A stretch of 64,000 nucleotides of DNA from the NCBI RefSeq assembly GCF_019925205.1, contig NC_083565.1, positions 9,901,001 to 9,965,000 on the forward strand, read 5' to 3'. The position numbers and the translations under genes were made by a program. Source of the DNA: Metopolophium dirhodum (taxonomy: Eukaryota > Arthropoda > Insecta > Hemiptera > Aphididae). Shown piece after piece: positions 47,901 through 60,371 of this stretch. Within the stretch, counting starts at the first letter, position 1. Every line of letters begins with the position of its first letter. The notes below the pieces were generated by a model, which did no database searches, was not told where the DNA came from, and saw nothing but the letters and a program-made list of their open reading frames with translations.

Positions 47901-50180
47901 TGGTTCACTGGAGATTTAATTGAATCGAAATTGCGTATAATCGAAGTTGGAAAACTAGTGAAAAAAAAATGCATTTTACGATATCGTGTCCTTTTATACA
48001 CTGGGGAAATTATTGGTCAAAATACACACGTGTACAGCATTTAAGCACGTAATATTATTATAACGGGTAGTTTAACCAGTGGAAATATTTTACGAAAAGG
48101 ACTGCACACGATAACGAAAGTGAACATTTGTACAGGTACATAATAATATAATATATTATCAAAATATTTTTCTTTTTAAGTTTTTTCTTTTACTGTAACA
48201 ATTGCCATGGGTAGGTGACCATTTATATAAGTGCCTTCATCAAAGAAATCATTTTCATATTTGGAATACAATTAAGAGCCGAGTCACCGTCAATGTTAAA
48301 TCCACGTAATACCGCCAACCGGTGCGATAAAGAAATACGAATATTTTAAATACTAAATATTTGTGTGCACTAATCATTATGTACATTATAGTACATGTTA
48401 CATGGTTATCGGTTATGTATCTTAACACGTGTCTTTATATGCATTCACCAAGAATGCTAACTTCCATTTTTTCAAATTCTGATATGCAAAATGTTATAAA
48501 CTTTTTTTTTTTATATGAAAATCACTAGTTTATCCTGTAAATTGTTAACAGAATATTTTTTTGAAAATTTTGATGCATCTACATAAAAATTAGAACTATT
48601 ATTTTTTAGAAAGATATTAAACTTTATGTACCTACTAATACGGATAATATTCTTCGTTATGTTGATAGGTTTGGAAGATATGGACTGTGGGAGCTATGAT
48701 GGTCTGAAAATTATATTAAGTACCTACCTATATTCCGAGGTGGAGAATAATCAGTCCGCCGACCGATCATATTGTGGTTTCCGACGCACCAATCGAATAA
48801 TTCGTGATGTGCGAAAAGTGATTATTCTCTCGTGGAATATAGTATAGTTCAATATTAATCGGTTTAAATTGTAATATTTGTGAAAATTATCCAGGTATAA
48901 TAAGTACTATATTATGACATAATATCTAATTTGTATGTTTGTAAAGCCATTTTTAAGGACTGTTATCCTTAGTATAATATACAAATTACATATTAATAAG
49001 TCAGAAACAATACTTTTGTAGTTTGAATTTAGATACAACATTTTCAAATAAATCATCTGCATAACAATTTGTAAAAGGTTGGTCCGTATATTTGTAAAAA
49101 GACGAAGCTAATAGGAAAAAAAAATGGTACCTTAAAAAAAATAAATGCGTATTTAAAATTATAGTCTCCGTAAAAGCATACTCAAAAATCCCGTAACACA
49201 GAATTTAAATACATTTATTATTAAAGGTAAACACGAGGGTGAACATGCTTGGTGAATCATCCCGTCTACTAAAGATAAGGAACATAATAATATTATATAA
49301 TATTATGATACAAATTGAGTGGAATGTGCTTTGCAAACATAACCTGCAGACCATGCTGGGAAAATTTACCGGAAAGTCCATCATGCAGTGCGCATAATAT
49401 AATGATTGTAATGTGCAGTATTATTCTGCAGTGGTGGATTTAAAAATGTCCGTCGTGAAGTGCACTGCAAAGGTAATGGTTTTTAATACATCATCGCATA
49501 TAACTATGATAATAACTAGAAAAATAAACGCATTTATATTAATAATATGATCCTGTTAATTTTGAGTTTTATAATTTGGCCGCGCAAATAATAATAATGT
49601 GTTGTAATCATTTTAGTTTTGCATATTATCATAATATTTTGCGATGTTCTGTTTAACGCGTCAAACGAACTGTAAAAATAAAAAAATAAAAATAATAATA
49701 ATTATAATAATCTGAGCATTAAAAAGGTTTAACGGGTATTGTTAATAGCGGTTTTATTAAAACGGTTCAAGATAATACAGCCGTTCGATTTGTAAACTAA
49801 CCGATCAACATTGTATATAATTATACGATGAAGCAGGTAGCTAGCGTACATTATAGTAATATATTATACTATATATAGGTAATACTTAAAATTACAAAAT
49901 CAATATCTACTTAAAATGGAGCCCTAAAGGATATTATATTAATTACGCGTCTTTCCGTATTGCGTTAAATTTTAATAAGGTTATATGTTTACATTGCAGT
50001 GCATCAATTTATTATAATAATATTATGTTGAAATATATTAAATGTTTTTAACACAACAAAAAACCATTTTCTTAACTGTAATCAAACAAAACTAATTTAA
50101 TAAATCAGGACTGATGTTATGACGATGGTTTATTCACTTTCGCGTATGAAAGCCACGTACGTGTATATATGTATTGTTTA
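45000..50180. other. AT-rich intergenic DNA
   Basis: I see no gene. Points seen: three CCTAA units at 45120-45136; a terminus resembling MITE family D (ATACAAGGTGGTTCGCC at about 46099); a family D right-end-like segment at 49190-49275 (GAACATGCTTGGTGAATCAT); and a GC-richer block at 47210-47500 with short overlapping frames and no recognisable domain. Confidence 0.4.
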
Positions 50181-50182
50181 TT

Positions 50183-50796
50183 ACTAGTGCTCGGATGTTA
50201 ATGACCAAAATGTCATTAAAATATGCATTTAAAAATTTCAAAATATGCTAAAATATGCATTTAAAAATTTAAAAATATGTTAATATATGCCTTTAAATAT
50301 ATCAAAAATATACCTATTTTTCAACAAATATATGCAAAAATTAAAAAATATATGCAAAAAAGGTGTTAATATTAATTCAAAATAAATTATGAACACTATT
50401 AAAATGTATACTAAATATTATATCTATTAAACAATTACAAAAAATAGGATAATAGTGATTCAGAATAACTGTTGTTTTAAATGATTTTAAAATAACGTCT
50501 TTGCAAAATAGATAAAAGAAATAAAATACTATAAATATAAATATATAAACTAAAATACATATTAGGTAGTAAAAAGTGTTATGTTTATATTATATTTAAA
50601 TATTTTAAATGCCACTAAATCTAGAAATTAGCAATACATGCATTTATATGCTCAAAAATGTCAAATATGCAAAAATATGCAAAAAAAGTTTGCTTATTTC
50701 TAATATAGACTTCAAGAATCAAATTTATATCTCACTCCGGTGTAATTCTGGCTGCGCGAAAAAAATATGCCAAGTCATAAACATCCGAGCTCTAGT
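50183..50796. mobile_element. Inverted-repeat DNA element with TATGC-rich interior
   Basis: The termini are ACTAGTGCTCGGATGTTAAT and, from the other strand, ACTAGAGCTCGGATGTTTAT. Both flanks carry TATT, a possible 4-bp target duplication. The interior has many copies of AAAATATGCA/TATATGCAAAA near both ends, as in degenerate subterminal repeats. It has no transposase frame. Confidence 0.55.
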
Positions 50797-52005
50797 TATT
50801 ACAGTTATAAATTACATTCATTTGTAAAACTACTTAATTTATTATAAACCAGCCGATCCGAAAAAGGACTATGAGTGAAACTCATTTTAAATCACACCAG
50901 TTTAAATATTTCCGAAAATATCATATTTAAACATTGCCCTTACGTTAATTACTGGACTACTGGAATATAACAATAATAACTCTATAAATCACAATATACA
51001 AATAAGATGAAATTAGATTAAGTTTAGACTTTCGAATAATTTTTACTGCCCCAAAAAGTGTTCTTAGACAAAACTAATCTCTGTAAATAAAAATATTAAT
51101 TACCTACTTACATAATAATATTATACACGATAATTAATTTTAGTGTCAACACTATTATTACAATTATAGTTTTTTACATACATAATTAAATTTCAAAGTG
51201 AAAAATTATTTTGGAATACAATATATTATTATACCTAGGTACTTTTTACAATTTTTTAAGTTCTTATATAATATAATATATTACTATATTTATTTAAAGT
51301 ATTTCAATAAATAAAAATCGAAAATAGAGGAATTAATTAGTTATAAGTATTTGACTTACTTGTTTGAAATTTTATTTATATAATGGGTATTGAAAGTTTC
51401 AATAATTAATATTCTACTTTGAATAAATTATGATATTAATAATGTTTGTAGTCGTTCAAAAACTTAAAAAATGTTCACAATATAAATTGGTTTTCGCAAT
51501 TATTATTATGTAAAAAATAATAACTTCAAAAACGTAAGAATTTTCGAAATAATGAGTGTAGACATTTCTAAATGGAACACCTTGTATACAATACGTACGA
51601 CTGAGGAATGAGCTCGGACTTCAAGCACTCGTTTTGCTTCGTTAATCGCAGAACAAGCTTTAGTTATGTTTATATATTTTTTTATTATTAATTGTTCGTA
51701 AAAATATACTTATTTTTAAGGTTCCTCGTTCTATTTAGATTGTAAAAGCTGTCGAGAAATTGTAATAACGTCCGTGCGTTCATTAAAAAAATTTTCTTAT
51801 AATAGGTAATTGAAAATAATCATTGTTATTTATAACTATATCTCTACAGAATTGTAATTTTTGATTTCTGAATAAACTGATGAACTTAATTAAACATTTA
51901 AGTGCCTATATAGACAATGTACTTTAACAGGTGAAAATAATTGATACAAATTAAAAATAAGTGAGGAAATGTAGTCTTTAAGATAAGTTACCTATAGGTA
52001 CTAAT
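50797..52005. other. AT-rich spacer
   Basis: No gene seen. GGAACACCTTGTATACAATA at about 51575-51594 resembles the outer edge of small DNA elements, but no partner end was found. Confidence 0.4.
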
Positions 52006-52014
52006 GTTTCTATG

Positions 52015-52767
52015 GGGTCTAGGCCAAAATAGCGAAACAATTTACCGCGAATGTAAAAATCGCGAATCAATAATAGCGTAAATAAAAACAGCGAATTTCA
52101 AAATAAGCGATCATGCATAATAACGAAACTTAAAATTATATATCATTTTAAATATCTCGCAGGGAAATAAATTTAGGACAAAACCCTATGCAGGTAGGTC
52201 ACAATAATATCGTTATACCTACTGATATCGTCAATATGCTATCTTAATTATTATTTAACTTATACAATGTCATATACTAATGAAAATAAGAACTTCATAA
52301 AAGGTATAGCATATAATTTGTCACTGAATGTCTAAATATAATTATATTTAAATTGAATATAATTATTTTATTTAAAATTATTATTATTGCTACTATAAAT
52401 ACTTATTATTAGAACTTAACGATATTATAATTATAATGAATGTATTCAAAAAATATATAAGAGACAAATAAAACACTAAATATAATGATTTTTCATTTAT
52501 ATTCCATGATCACTCCATATTTTATTGTATGCTTTACTTTTTTAAATTTATTAATCTCATTTATAAGCTATGTATATCCATTTTTTATTTTAACAAATAT
52601 GTTTGATTTTTACACTGTGTCATATAAGCAACCCGACAGACAGATGTTTCTCTTTTCGCTATTATGTATTTTCGCTCTTTTTTACAATTCGCTATTTTTA
52701 TTTACGCTATTATTAATTCGCGATTTTTACATTCGCGGTAATTGTTTCGCTATTTTGGCTGGATACC
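52015..52767. mobile_element. MULE-like non-autonomous transposon with 9-bp target duplication
   Basis: The termini are long inverted repeats (over 100 bp) sharing GCCAAAATAGCGAAACAATT, then ACCGCGAATGTAAAAATCGCG. Each is built of repeated (A)AGCGAA/CGCGAA words. The 9 bases GTTTCTATG flank both sides exactly (52006-52014 and 52768-52776). Length is 753 bp with no transposase frame. Long TIRs and a 9-bp duplication point to the Mutator superfamily; an 8-bp reading would suggest hAT. Confidence 0.75.
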
Positions 52768-52776
52768 GTTTCTATG

Positions 52777-55204
52777 CACCTGCATATATATTTGTTTTTT
52801 TATTTATAAATTATAAGTATAGTAAGAATTGAAATATAATCAACATTTAATATTTCTCTTCAAATCAGTGATTGTCTAAATAAAACAGAGCTTATAGTTA
52901 TAACACTCAACATTGTAATATTTGTAAGTCGAGTGCAATACAAATTCATTTAATTCGTAATCTATATTGACAATATCAGTACTCACATCATTAATTAGTA
53001 ACCATGGTGATGGACGGACACAAAGTGCTCGTAAGGTGTTTCCAATACACGATAATATGATATTGAACTTAAAAGTAGCTGTTGCTGCATTTATGCAGAA
53101 CTAAGTAGGTAGGTAATTTAATTTATATTCAATCAATACTTAAACAATTTGTATATGTATATTTTGTATACTGTTACTATTTCAGAATATTGTCTATTAT
53201 TATCATCATCATCATTATTATTATTAAATGACCTACTGTATACCTACTAGTACACCGTGTATAATAAATACATGTTTCAGTTGAGCGTGTCAACGTATAG
53301 GTAGGTGTATAATACATTGTATCGAAATTGTCCGTCTGATAAATGCATTTATGACTTTGACACTTTGTGGATAGTGGATTACATAACCTTCGCAATAATC
53401 AATAATATGTGTTATTATAGGTACTATACATTATTTTGATGGTTAAGTGCAGTCGTGTTGTCTGGCATGTCATGTGCCACTCATCCGTTAGGTACCTATG
53501 TACTAACTAGTAACTGGAAACTAATATTGCTTAAATGTTAAATTCGTTCGCAGTCCTCGCTTTGTGTAAAACCGACTGCGATTGTACAACAGGTAAATGT
53601 TTACCCACCATAAACATTAGCCTTTATTGCGATTTACTACGTGTTGCTTTCGCCCGATGTAATGGCTAGATTAGGATAATAACAACTATCTACTTCAACA
53701 CGTCTTCGCCCTAATGAAACATATACAAACAAAATACAAATGGTAAAAACGTAGTTAGGCATGTGTACATAGAAAAACGTCTATTTTATAAATTTATTTC
53801 TCTCTGATCCGTCGACGTATATTAATATTGTAAGTACTACAGTTTGTCAGGTTAGATATAAGTGTTCGGAAGATTAAGCAGAAAGACATTTTATTCAAGC
53901 CAAATTCAAAACGGACGCCTTATCCCCTCTCCAAAAACAATAAAATCCTCAAAAATATGAATTGTAAATTGACTATTTTTCATATAAAATATTATGTACA
54001 AATATGATATATATTGAAGATCTCTACGACTCTACAACTTAAAAAATAGTAGTTGATAGGTAGATCTCGTTATTCAATAATTATAAAACTAATTTTTCTG
54101 TATGATACATTTTGGGGCTTTTTAATATTACATTTTTGTTATTTTATCTAAACTTAAATATTGTTTGATTACTAATTTAGTAAAAGAATCTTAAGTTACA
54201 TACTAACAACAATGTAAGAAAAATAACTTAAATATCGGGTAAATTTGTTTATAAATAGGCATTTGCTAATAATTGTTGTTATGTGCCTACTCATAATATA
54301 TTTCGTTAATCTAGTTATTTGATTTTACAAATATAATTATGTTTAGACGGTCCACATGATACAGATACGGTCATACGGATTTTAAAAAAAATGAATTTAG
54401 AAATGAGAGTTTCAAAAATAAATCGTTCCCGACAATTTGTCAGTGACATTATCATTATAATAATATTATAATGAGTATAGGTTGACGTGTTGACCGTCTT
54501 GTTACGAGTATTGTAATGAACAATTATAAAAAAAAACATATTTTTTCACAGAAATAAATTAAAATTAGGTACGATAAAATCCATTGACAGTGAAGTTATC
54601 GGTAGAGCACAGTGTAGTAAGTAAACAGAATATAATATTGTTGCGAGCCGTCTGGCACTCGGTCGAGTAGCAATAATGAATAAAGTTGGAGGACCCTTTC
54701 AAAGTAAACAAATGCTTTATTAATTTATTATTGTACAATAAAATTAAACGGCTAAACAGTCGATAACACTGTATATGAATCGAAACAATAGGTACCTATG
54801 TAGTTTGATAAGTTTTATCGTCAGTCCAATTAATAATGTCACCCGTTGGAATTATTATAGCTGTCGAGTAATAGATTATTGCGATGTTCGGCGTGTTGAG
54901 ATTTAGATACCAAATGGCCGAGTCATCCGAGAGCTCTGCAATGACACGTCATAATATTATAATATAATAATATTATGCTCTGTCCTGACCATTGGGGACA
55001 ACATACTTGCGAACGCCCGTCCGGCTGACGCCTGCAGTGATTTTCGTCAATATCATAACGGCCCATGATTGCAATAATGTTCGCATCGCCGCGTTTTGAT
55101 TATAATTATTTATCATCATAGTATGGTTGTAGTGGCTTCACACGTCTTTCTGATATATTTTGGCGATATTGCGATATTTGCATATTACGGATTCATTTAT
55201 AGTA
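52777..55204. other. AT-rich intergenic DNA
   Basis: No gene seen. A TCATCATCATTATTATT microsatellite lies at 53201-53226. A GC-richer patch lies at about 54880-55060. Confidence 0.4.
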
Positions 55205-55785
55205 CAAATATTATATTATAATAACATTACTAAATGCCAGACGAAGAGCACTCTTCCCACTTATAGTTAAACAATCAAAAATTAACCTTAATTCAAAACT
55301 GCTTCTGTATAAAACCCTCCTCAAACCAATTTGGTTATACGGTATCCAGCTATGGGGATCAGCAAAAAAATCGAATATCTACAAAATTCAAACATTCCAA
55401 TCAATCTCACTACGTATGATTACATGTGCTCCTCCCTAAGTCTCAAACCATACCTTACATTCAGACCTAAAAATACTCACCGTTCAAGAAGAAGCCAAAA
55501 ATTCCTACAAACTCTTCCATGCCCGTCTTAGAAACCACTCTAATCCTCTAACCATTGCTCTAAATTCTGAATCCATTCCCGGAAACCCACCAAGAAGGTT
55601 AAAACGTAATTGGAACCGCGGTGACCTTATATAACTCTAATTCTAGCCAGTAAGTGTTACCGCTGGGTGATTACTAAACCATGTCAACCATGCCAATTTG
55701 TTATATAAATCATCATACATGCTTATTGTAAAATTTATTTATAGATTGTATGTTTTATAAAATAAAAGTTAAAAAAAAAAAAAAA
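55205..55785 (+). mobile_element. 5'-truncated jockey-type LINE fragment with poly(A) tail
   Basis: One frame reads LLNARRALFPLIVKQSKINL, then YKTLLKPIWLYGIQLWGSA, the conserved end of jockey-clade reverse transcriptases. After a TAA (near 55437) the same frame continues with VSNHTLHSDLKILTVQEEA and ends RRLKRNWNRGDLI before TAA (near 55632). About 110 bp of 3' tail follow, then AATAAAAGTT and 16 A. This is a dead 3' end of a non-LTR retrotransposon. Confidence 0.8.
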
Positions 55786-55789
55786 ATAA

Positions 55790-56085
55790 TAACATTTTTC
55801 TAACAATACATTTGCTAAAATATAGCCCAATATTATGCACATTCTAAATATTTGTAAAACACTAAAATATTTAAAATCACTGTACTACTTGATTGTAAAA
55901 TATTTCTGTCTGTAAAAGGCCAGAGCCCGTAAAACCACCGTGCCAAAAAATGATTTATGTCGTAAAAGGCAGAAATATTTTACAATCAAGTAGTACAGCG
56001 ATTTTAAATATTTTAGTATTTTACAAATATTTAGAATGTGCATATTGTGCTATATTTTAACAAATTTATTGTTAGAAAAATGTTA
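55790..56085. mobile_element. Foldback (hairpin) element
   Basis: Arms 55790-55909 and 55970-56085 are inverted copies over nearly their whole 116-120 bp, for example TGTACTACTTGATTGTAAAA against TTTTACAATCAAGTAGTACA. The loop is about 60 bp and contains GGCCAGAGCCCG. There is no coding capacity. It starts within a few bases of the LINE poly(A) tail. Confidence 0.8.
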
Positions 56086-56377
56086 CAATATTAATTGATT
56101 ACGCTTGGTATATAATACATTATGTAGATTATTTAGTATTTATTTATTTATTTATTGCAAGACTATTTACTGGTAAATGTATACATTTAAAAATGAATAC
56201 ACACCTCAATTGTACAACTTGTATTAGAGCCATTAGAGGTGTTCTTAACATTTGGTATGACTTATACACTAAATTAAAAGAAAAATTAACAATTATAGTA
56301 ATATTAATAACAGCGAGCAACTAGAGTAGGTATTAGACTATAGGTAATAGCAATTTAAATATTTCAAAACGTTAGTA

Positions 56378-58476
56378 CAGTCGATTCCGTTTAATAGAGA
56401 CACCGGTTAATAAGGACAACCGCTTAATCGGGACAATTCTAAAATTACAAAAACAAATGTATACTTGTAATGTAAAAGTACGCCGCTTATCTGGGCCGCG
56501 AATCCGGATAATTGGGACATTTTTATCGAGTATAATATTAAATATTAATAGATCAACAGTCCGACAATCGCGAACGACTCGCGTAATCGATTTTAGATTA
56601 AATTATATACATTTTATCTTATCGTATGTTCAAATGTGATGTGTGTTAAATGTTATTTAGTGCATTAGTCGCGTTTGTCGCGTGCAGTAACGATGTCTCG
56701 TATACGTAAAGATTTATCGCTTGCGCAAAAATTAGATATTCTAGACAAAATTAAATTACAGCCACCAGGCTGTAGTACTCGTCGTCTTTCGGAAATTTTA
56801 GGAGTATCAAAATCAACAATCGCGCGAATTCAACTACAAGAACAGTTTTTGCGAGAACAAGCTCTTAGCCAAGTGACAACGCGGAAAAGGAAACGAGAGG
56901 GTAAAGATGCAGATGTAGACGAGGCACTTACACAATGGTTTACACTGGCTACTAGTCGGGGCGTTCAAGTGTCGGGTCCTATATTAAAAGCTAAATCCGA
57001 AGACCTTGCAAGGTAATGACGAATTCAAAGCCACCGACGGTTGGTTATCTAGATGGAAAGTAAGACACGACATAAAATTTAAAAGATCACATGGTGAAAA
57101 AGCTAGTGCAAATTCAGAGTATGCCGATGAATGGAAATTTACAAAATTACCACAGATTCTTGCAAAATTTTCTTTCGATGATATTTATAACGCAGATGAA
57201 ACAGGATTGTACTATCGTGCAACTCCAGATGGTTCTCTGTGTTTTAAACACGAATCGATAGCTGGATCAAAAAAAGCTATGGACAGAATAACTATACTGT
57301 GTTGTGTGAACGCAAGTGGGACTGACAAAAAAAAGCTTTTAGTGATAGGAAAAAGTAAAAAACCTCGTTGTTTTCAAAAAATGTCTTTACAAAAATTACC
57401 GGTTGAGTATCATGCAAATAAAAACGCATGGATGACTTCGGCCATTTTTACCGATTGGTTGCAACGTTGGGATAGTGAGTTGAACAAAACAAAAAAGGCT
57501 ATATGTCTCGTCTTAGACAACTGTACTGCCCATCCTAATATATCTTTGAAAAACATCAAGCTTGAGTTTTTACCACCTAATACAACGTCACTAATTCAGC
57601 CTTTAGATATGGGTGTTATCCAAAATTTAAAGGTTAAGTATAGAGCAACACTGGTCAATTACATTTTAGAAAAGATTGAAGACAATTTACTTGAATCAAA
57701 ATCAACAGCAATAGATATCAGTAAAAAAATTAATATCCTACAAGCAATTCAATTTATTTCAGACAGCTGGCGTGATGTAAGTAGTCAGACAATAAAAAAT
57801 TGTTTTCGAAAGTGAGATTTTTTGGAGGAAAGTTATAACATCGATCAACAGTTGGAACCTAATTCCGAAGAAAATGATAACGTAAGAGTGCTAAATAACG
57901 TAGAATTTGAACAACTGGATTCAAATGTACAATGTTATGACCAAAATGAATACGTCGATGATGTAATTATTCAATCCATACAATATCAACATAATTCAGA
58001 TGAAGACACGGACGAGGAACCAGATCCACCAATCCGACTACAGGAGGCAAAGAAATCTTTGGAAACATTGAGATTATTTTTTCTTCAACAAGGAAATGAA
58101 GAAAGCCCGATAAGTGCTTTGGATACTTGTTCGGACTACATTCGTCAACAAACATTAAAATGTAAAAAACAAAGTAATATTCATAATTTTTTTAAATAAG
58201 ATAAAATAATAAAAAATATATATATGTGTGTACTTTTATAAATATTTAGGTTATACATAATATGTACCTACTATGTTTTTCTTTTTGTATAATTAAAAAT
58301 TTTCTATAATTGTGTTATTGTAATAACTAATATGTATTTGTAATAATAAAAACATAAAAAATCAGTTTTTCAATAAATGTATATGTTTTTTTTTTCATTT
58401 CGGATTATTGGGACAACCGCTTTATTGGGACAAAATAACATGCAACCAATGTGTCCCAATAAAGCGGAATCGACTG
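56378..58476 (+). mobile_element. pogo/Tigger-type DNA transposon, nearly complete
   Basis: The termini are CAGTCGATTCCG at 56378 and its exact inverse CGGAATCGACTG ending at 58476, flanked on both sides by TA, the target duplication of Tc1/mariner-pogo elements. Several GGGACA/AGGACA words lie just inside both ends (56396-56521 and 58411-58456) and probably form transposase binding sites. The element is 2.1 kb and carries one transposase gene on the + strand, plus an AATAAA at 58371. No second TIR pair was found nearby. Confidence 0.92.
56693..58199 (+). pseudogene. pogo/Tigger transposase, two lesions
   Basis: The ATG at 56693 opens a CENP-B/psq-type helix-turn-helix (SLAQKLDILDKIK, STRRLSEILGVSKSTIARI), then a basic stretch (TRKRKREGK). 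The second DNA-binding domain follows (WFTLATSRGVQVSGPILKAK, then GWLSRWKVRH), then a DDE domain. Catalytic aspartates are visible in NADETG (57195), VLDNCTAHPN (57516) and QPLDMG (57606); the last two are 30 residues apart, as in this family. The C-terminus is acidic and ends HNFFK. The frame is broken by a one-base-level shift near 57005-57012 and by a TGA at 57813-57815, after NCFRK; the same frame then continues to 58199. Otherwise it looks intact, so inactivation seems recent. Confidence 0.9.
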
Positions 58477-59714
58477 TACTTAGATTAGTTTTAGTATGGT
58501 ATGCTTCAAATAATTATAATTTTTAAAAATATTAATATTTATTTTTAATCTTTAACTAACATAATGTAATAACAGTATTTAATAAACTATTGAAACTAAA
58601 AGATTTATTATTTAACTATCTTTGATTAGGTTTATTTAAAAATTCCAAAAATAAGGGTTTCAACAAATTCATAATTAAAGGGAAAATGGAGGTGAGCATA
58701 CTTGGTGAACCACCCACTATATTATGATAATATTATATTATAACTGATAGTAATCTCTGTAAAATAAAAGCTTCATGCGATTGGGTTTTGATTGAATTGG
58801 AATGAGTATGATTTATTACCTAGTGATTTGTTTATATTTTATTATATTACAAATAAATAATTAATTTTTTAATTTTTAGATGTTTTTTTATTGTTATTAC
58901 TTAAAAATCAGATCTTACAAGTTATCACACGCTCAACTAGAGAAGTTGAACACACAGATATCCCAAAGGAAGTACAAAATTATAGAGCCTTTGATAGTTG
59001 TATGTCACTATGAAACGCGTCCCTTTTATTAGTAAAAAAAAATCAGACACATTTACAAAATAAAATTGTCACGTAATAATAGATTTTGGAGCACTTAATC
59101 AAGTACTATTGAAGGAATTTCTCTCACTATTAAATAGTACAAAATTATTAGATCAAAAAGGTCAATGTTAACAGATTATAGTGTTGTATTCAAGTGTCTG
59201 AATTTGCTCAAGTACATACGAATCATCGCACAAATCAACTACGTTTTAAACTAGTCAGGAACATTATAATTTAAAATCCACAGCTTCGGGGATTAAAATT
59301 AGCCTCTGTACCTGTCACTTAATGATTATGATAATATATATAATAGTTATTATACCAAGAAATTAATAATTTATGAATTGAGTATTCAATGTATAACCAA
59401 ATTAGCACTCTTTCAAATACGTTCTCAGTTTTGATATGACCCACTAAAAAGTGAAAACTATGTTTAGAGAAATATATTTACGAAGAAAACACGCCATGTA
59501 CGAGTTTATAGGAACGGAAACAGAACATCATGCAATAGAAATAAATTTAGAAACAACTAACAAGTTTCTAACGAGCAATGAAGATTTATAAATATAGAAA
59601 AATCTGCCTGGAGAACTTTGTCTGGAGTATGTAATGTCTGTAGTCTGATGACGAATGTCCACATGAAATTAAACCATAAATAAAGAAATGAAAAGTATAA
59701 TAGTACTATATGTA
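58477..59714. other. AT-rich spacer with MITE family D end
   Basis: No gene seen. At 58645-58722 a segment with GGTGAGCATACTTGGTGAAC and CACCCACTATAT resembles the right terminus of the element at 59715-60371. Confidence 0.4.
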
Positions 59715-60371
59715 TATACAGGATGATTCACCAAGCAGGCTTACTTCATTTTTTCTTCAAGAATACAGTTTTTCAAATTCTAATTTTTGAAATTTTTAAG
59801 TTTACTTAAACACCATATTTAACTATTTCATTTTTTTGTACTTCTAAAAAGAGTGCCCTGTGTGGATACAAACTTGTATTTTTGAAATGAGTACCCCTCT
59901 TTTCTACTATAAATTATTTATCAGATAATTTTTCTGAAAACTCCAACTAGTATTTTTTGATTTATTTATCTTTGTGTACCAAGGATAATAAGTCCATGAT
60001 TATAGGCTATGGTACATTGAAGATCGTAGTAATTAAATTAATTTATCAACTTTTATAATTTTCAAAATTGGTCAACGTATAATAAATAACAGATCCAATA
60101 TGTCAATATTACAATTATTTTAACTGAAAAACTAATCGTTAAAATTTTGAACTAGGTATATATAATTTTAAAAAAATTATCCACTAAATAATATACAGTA
60201 AATGAAGGGTTCCTTTTGGAAATACAAAAGCTTCATGGCAATAGAACACTCCAAGCATCTCAATAGTTTGAAAATATTATGGTGTAAAAATTCCAAAAAA
60301 TCAGAATTTAAATAAATACAGTATTAAATGAAAAAATAGGGGTAAACATGATTTGGGAATCACACTGTACA
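59715..60371. mobile_element. MITE family D with TIRs of about 70 bp
   Basis: The left end TATACAGGATGATTCACCAA matches the inverted right end (TGTACAGTGTGATTCCCAAA on the minus strand). Similarity continues inward (CATTTTTTCTTCAAG... against CTATTTTTTCATTTAA...) through AAATTCTGATTTTT. It is about 657 bp with no gene. Single related ends occur near 49190-49275 and 58645-58722. Confidence 0.6.

Noticed and set aside
52485..52832. 115-codon hydrophobic + frame
   Set aside because: It lies in the right inverted repeat of the MULE-like element and its AT-rich interior; hydrophobicity follows from T-rich codons.
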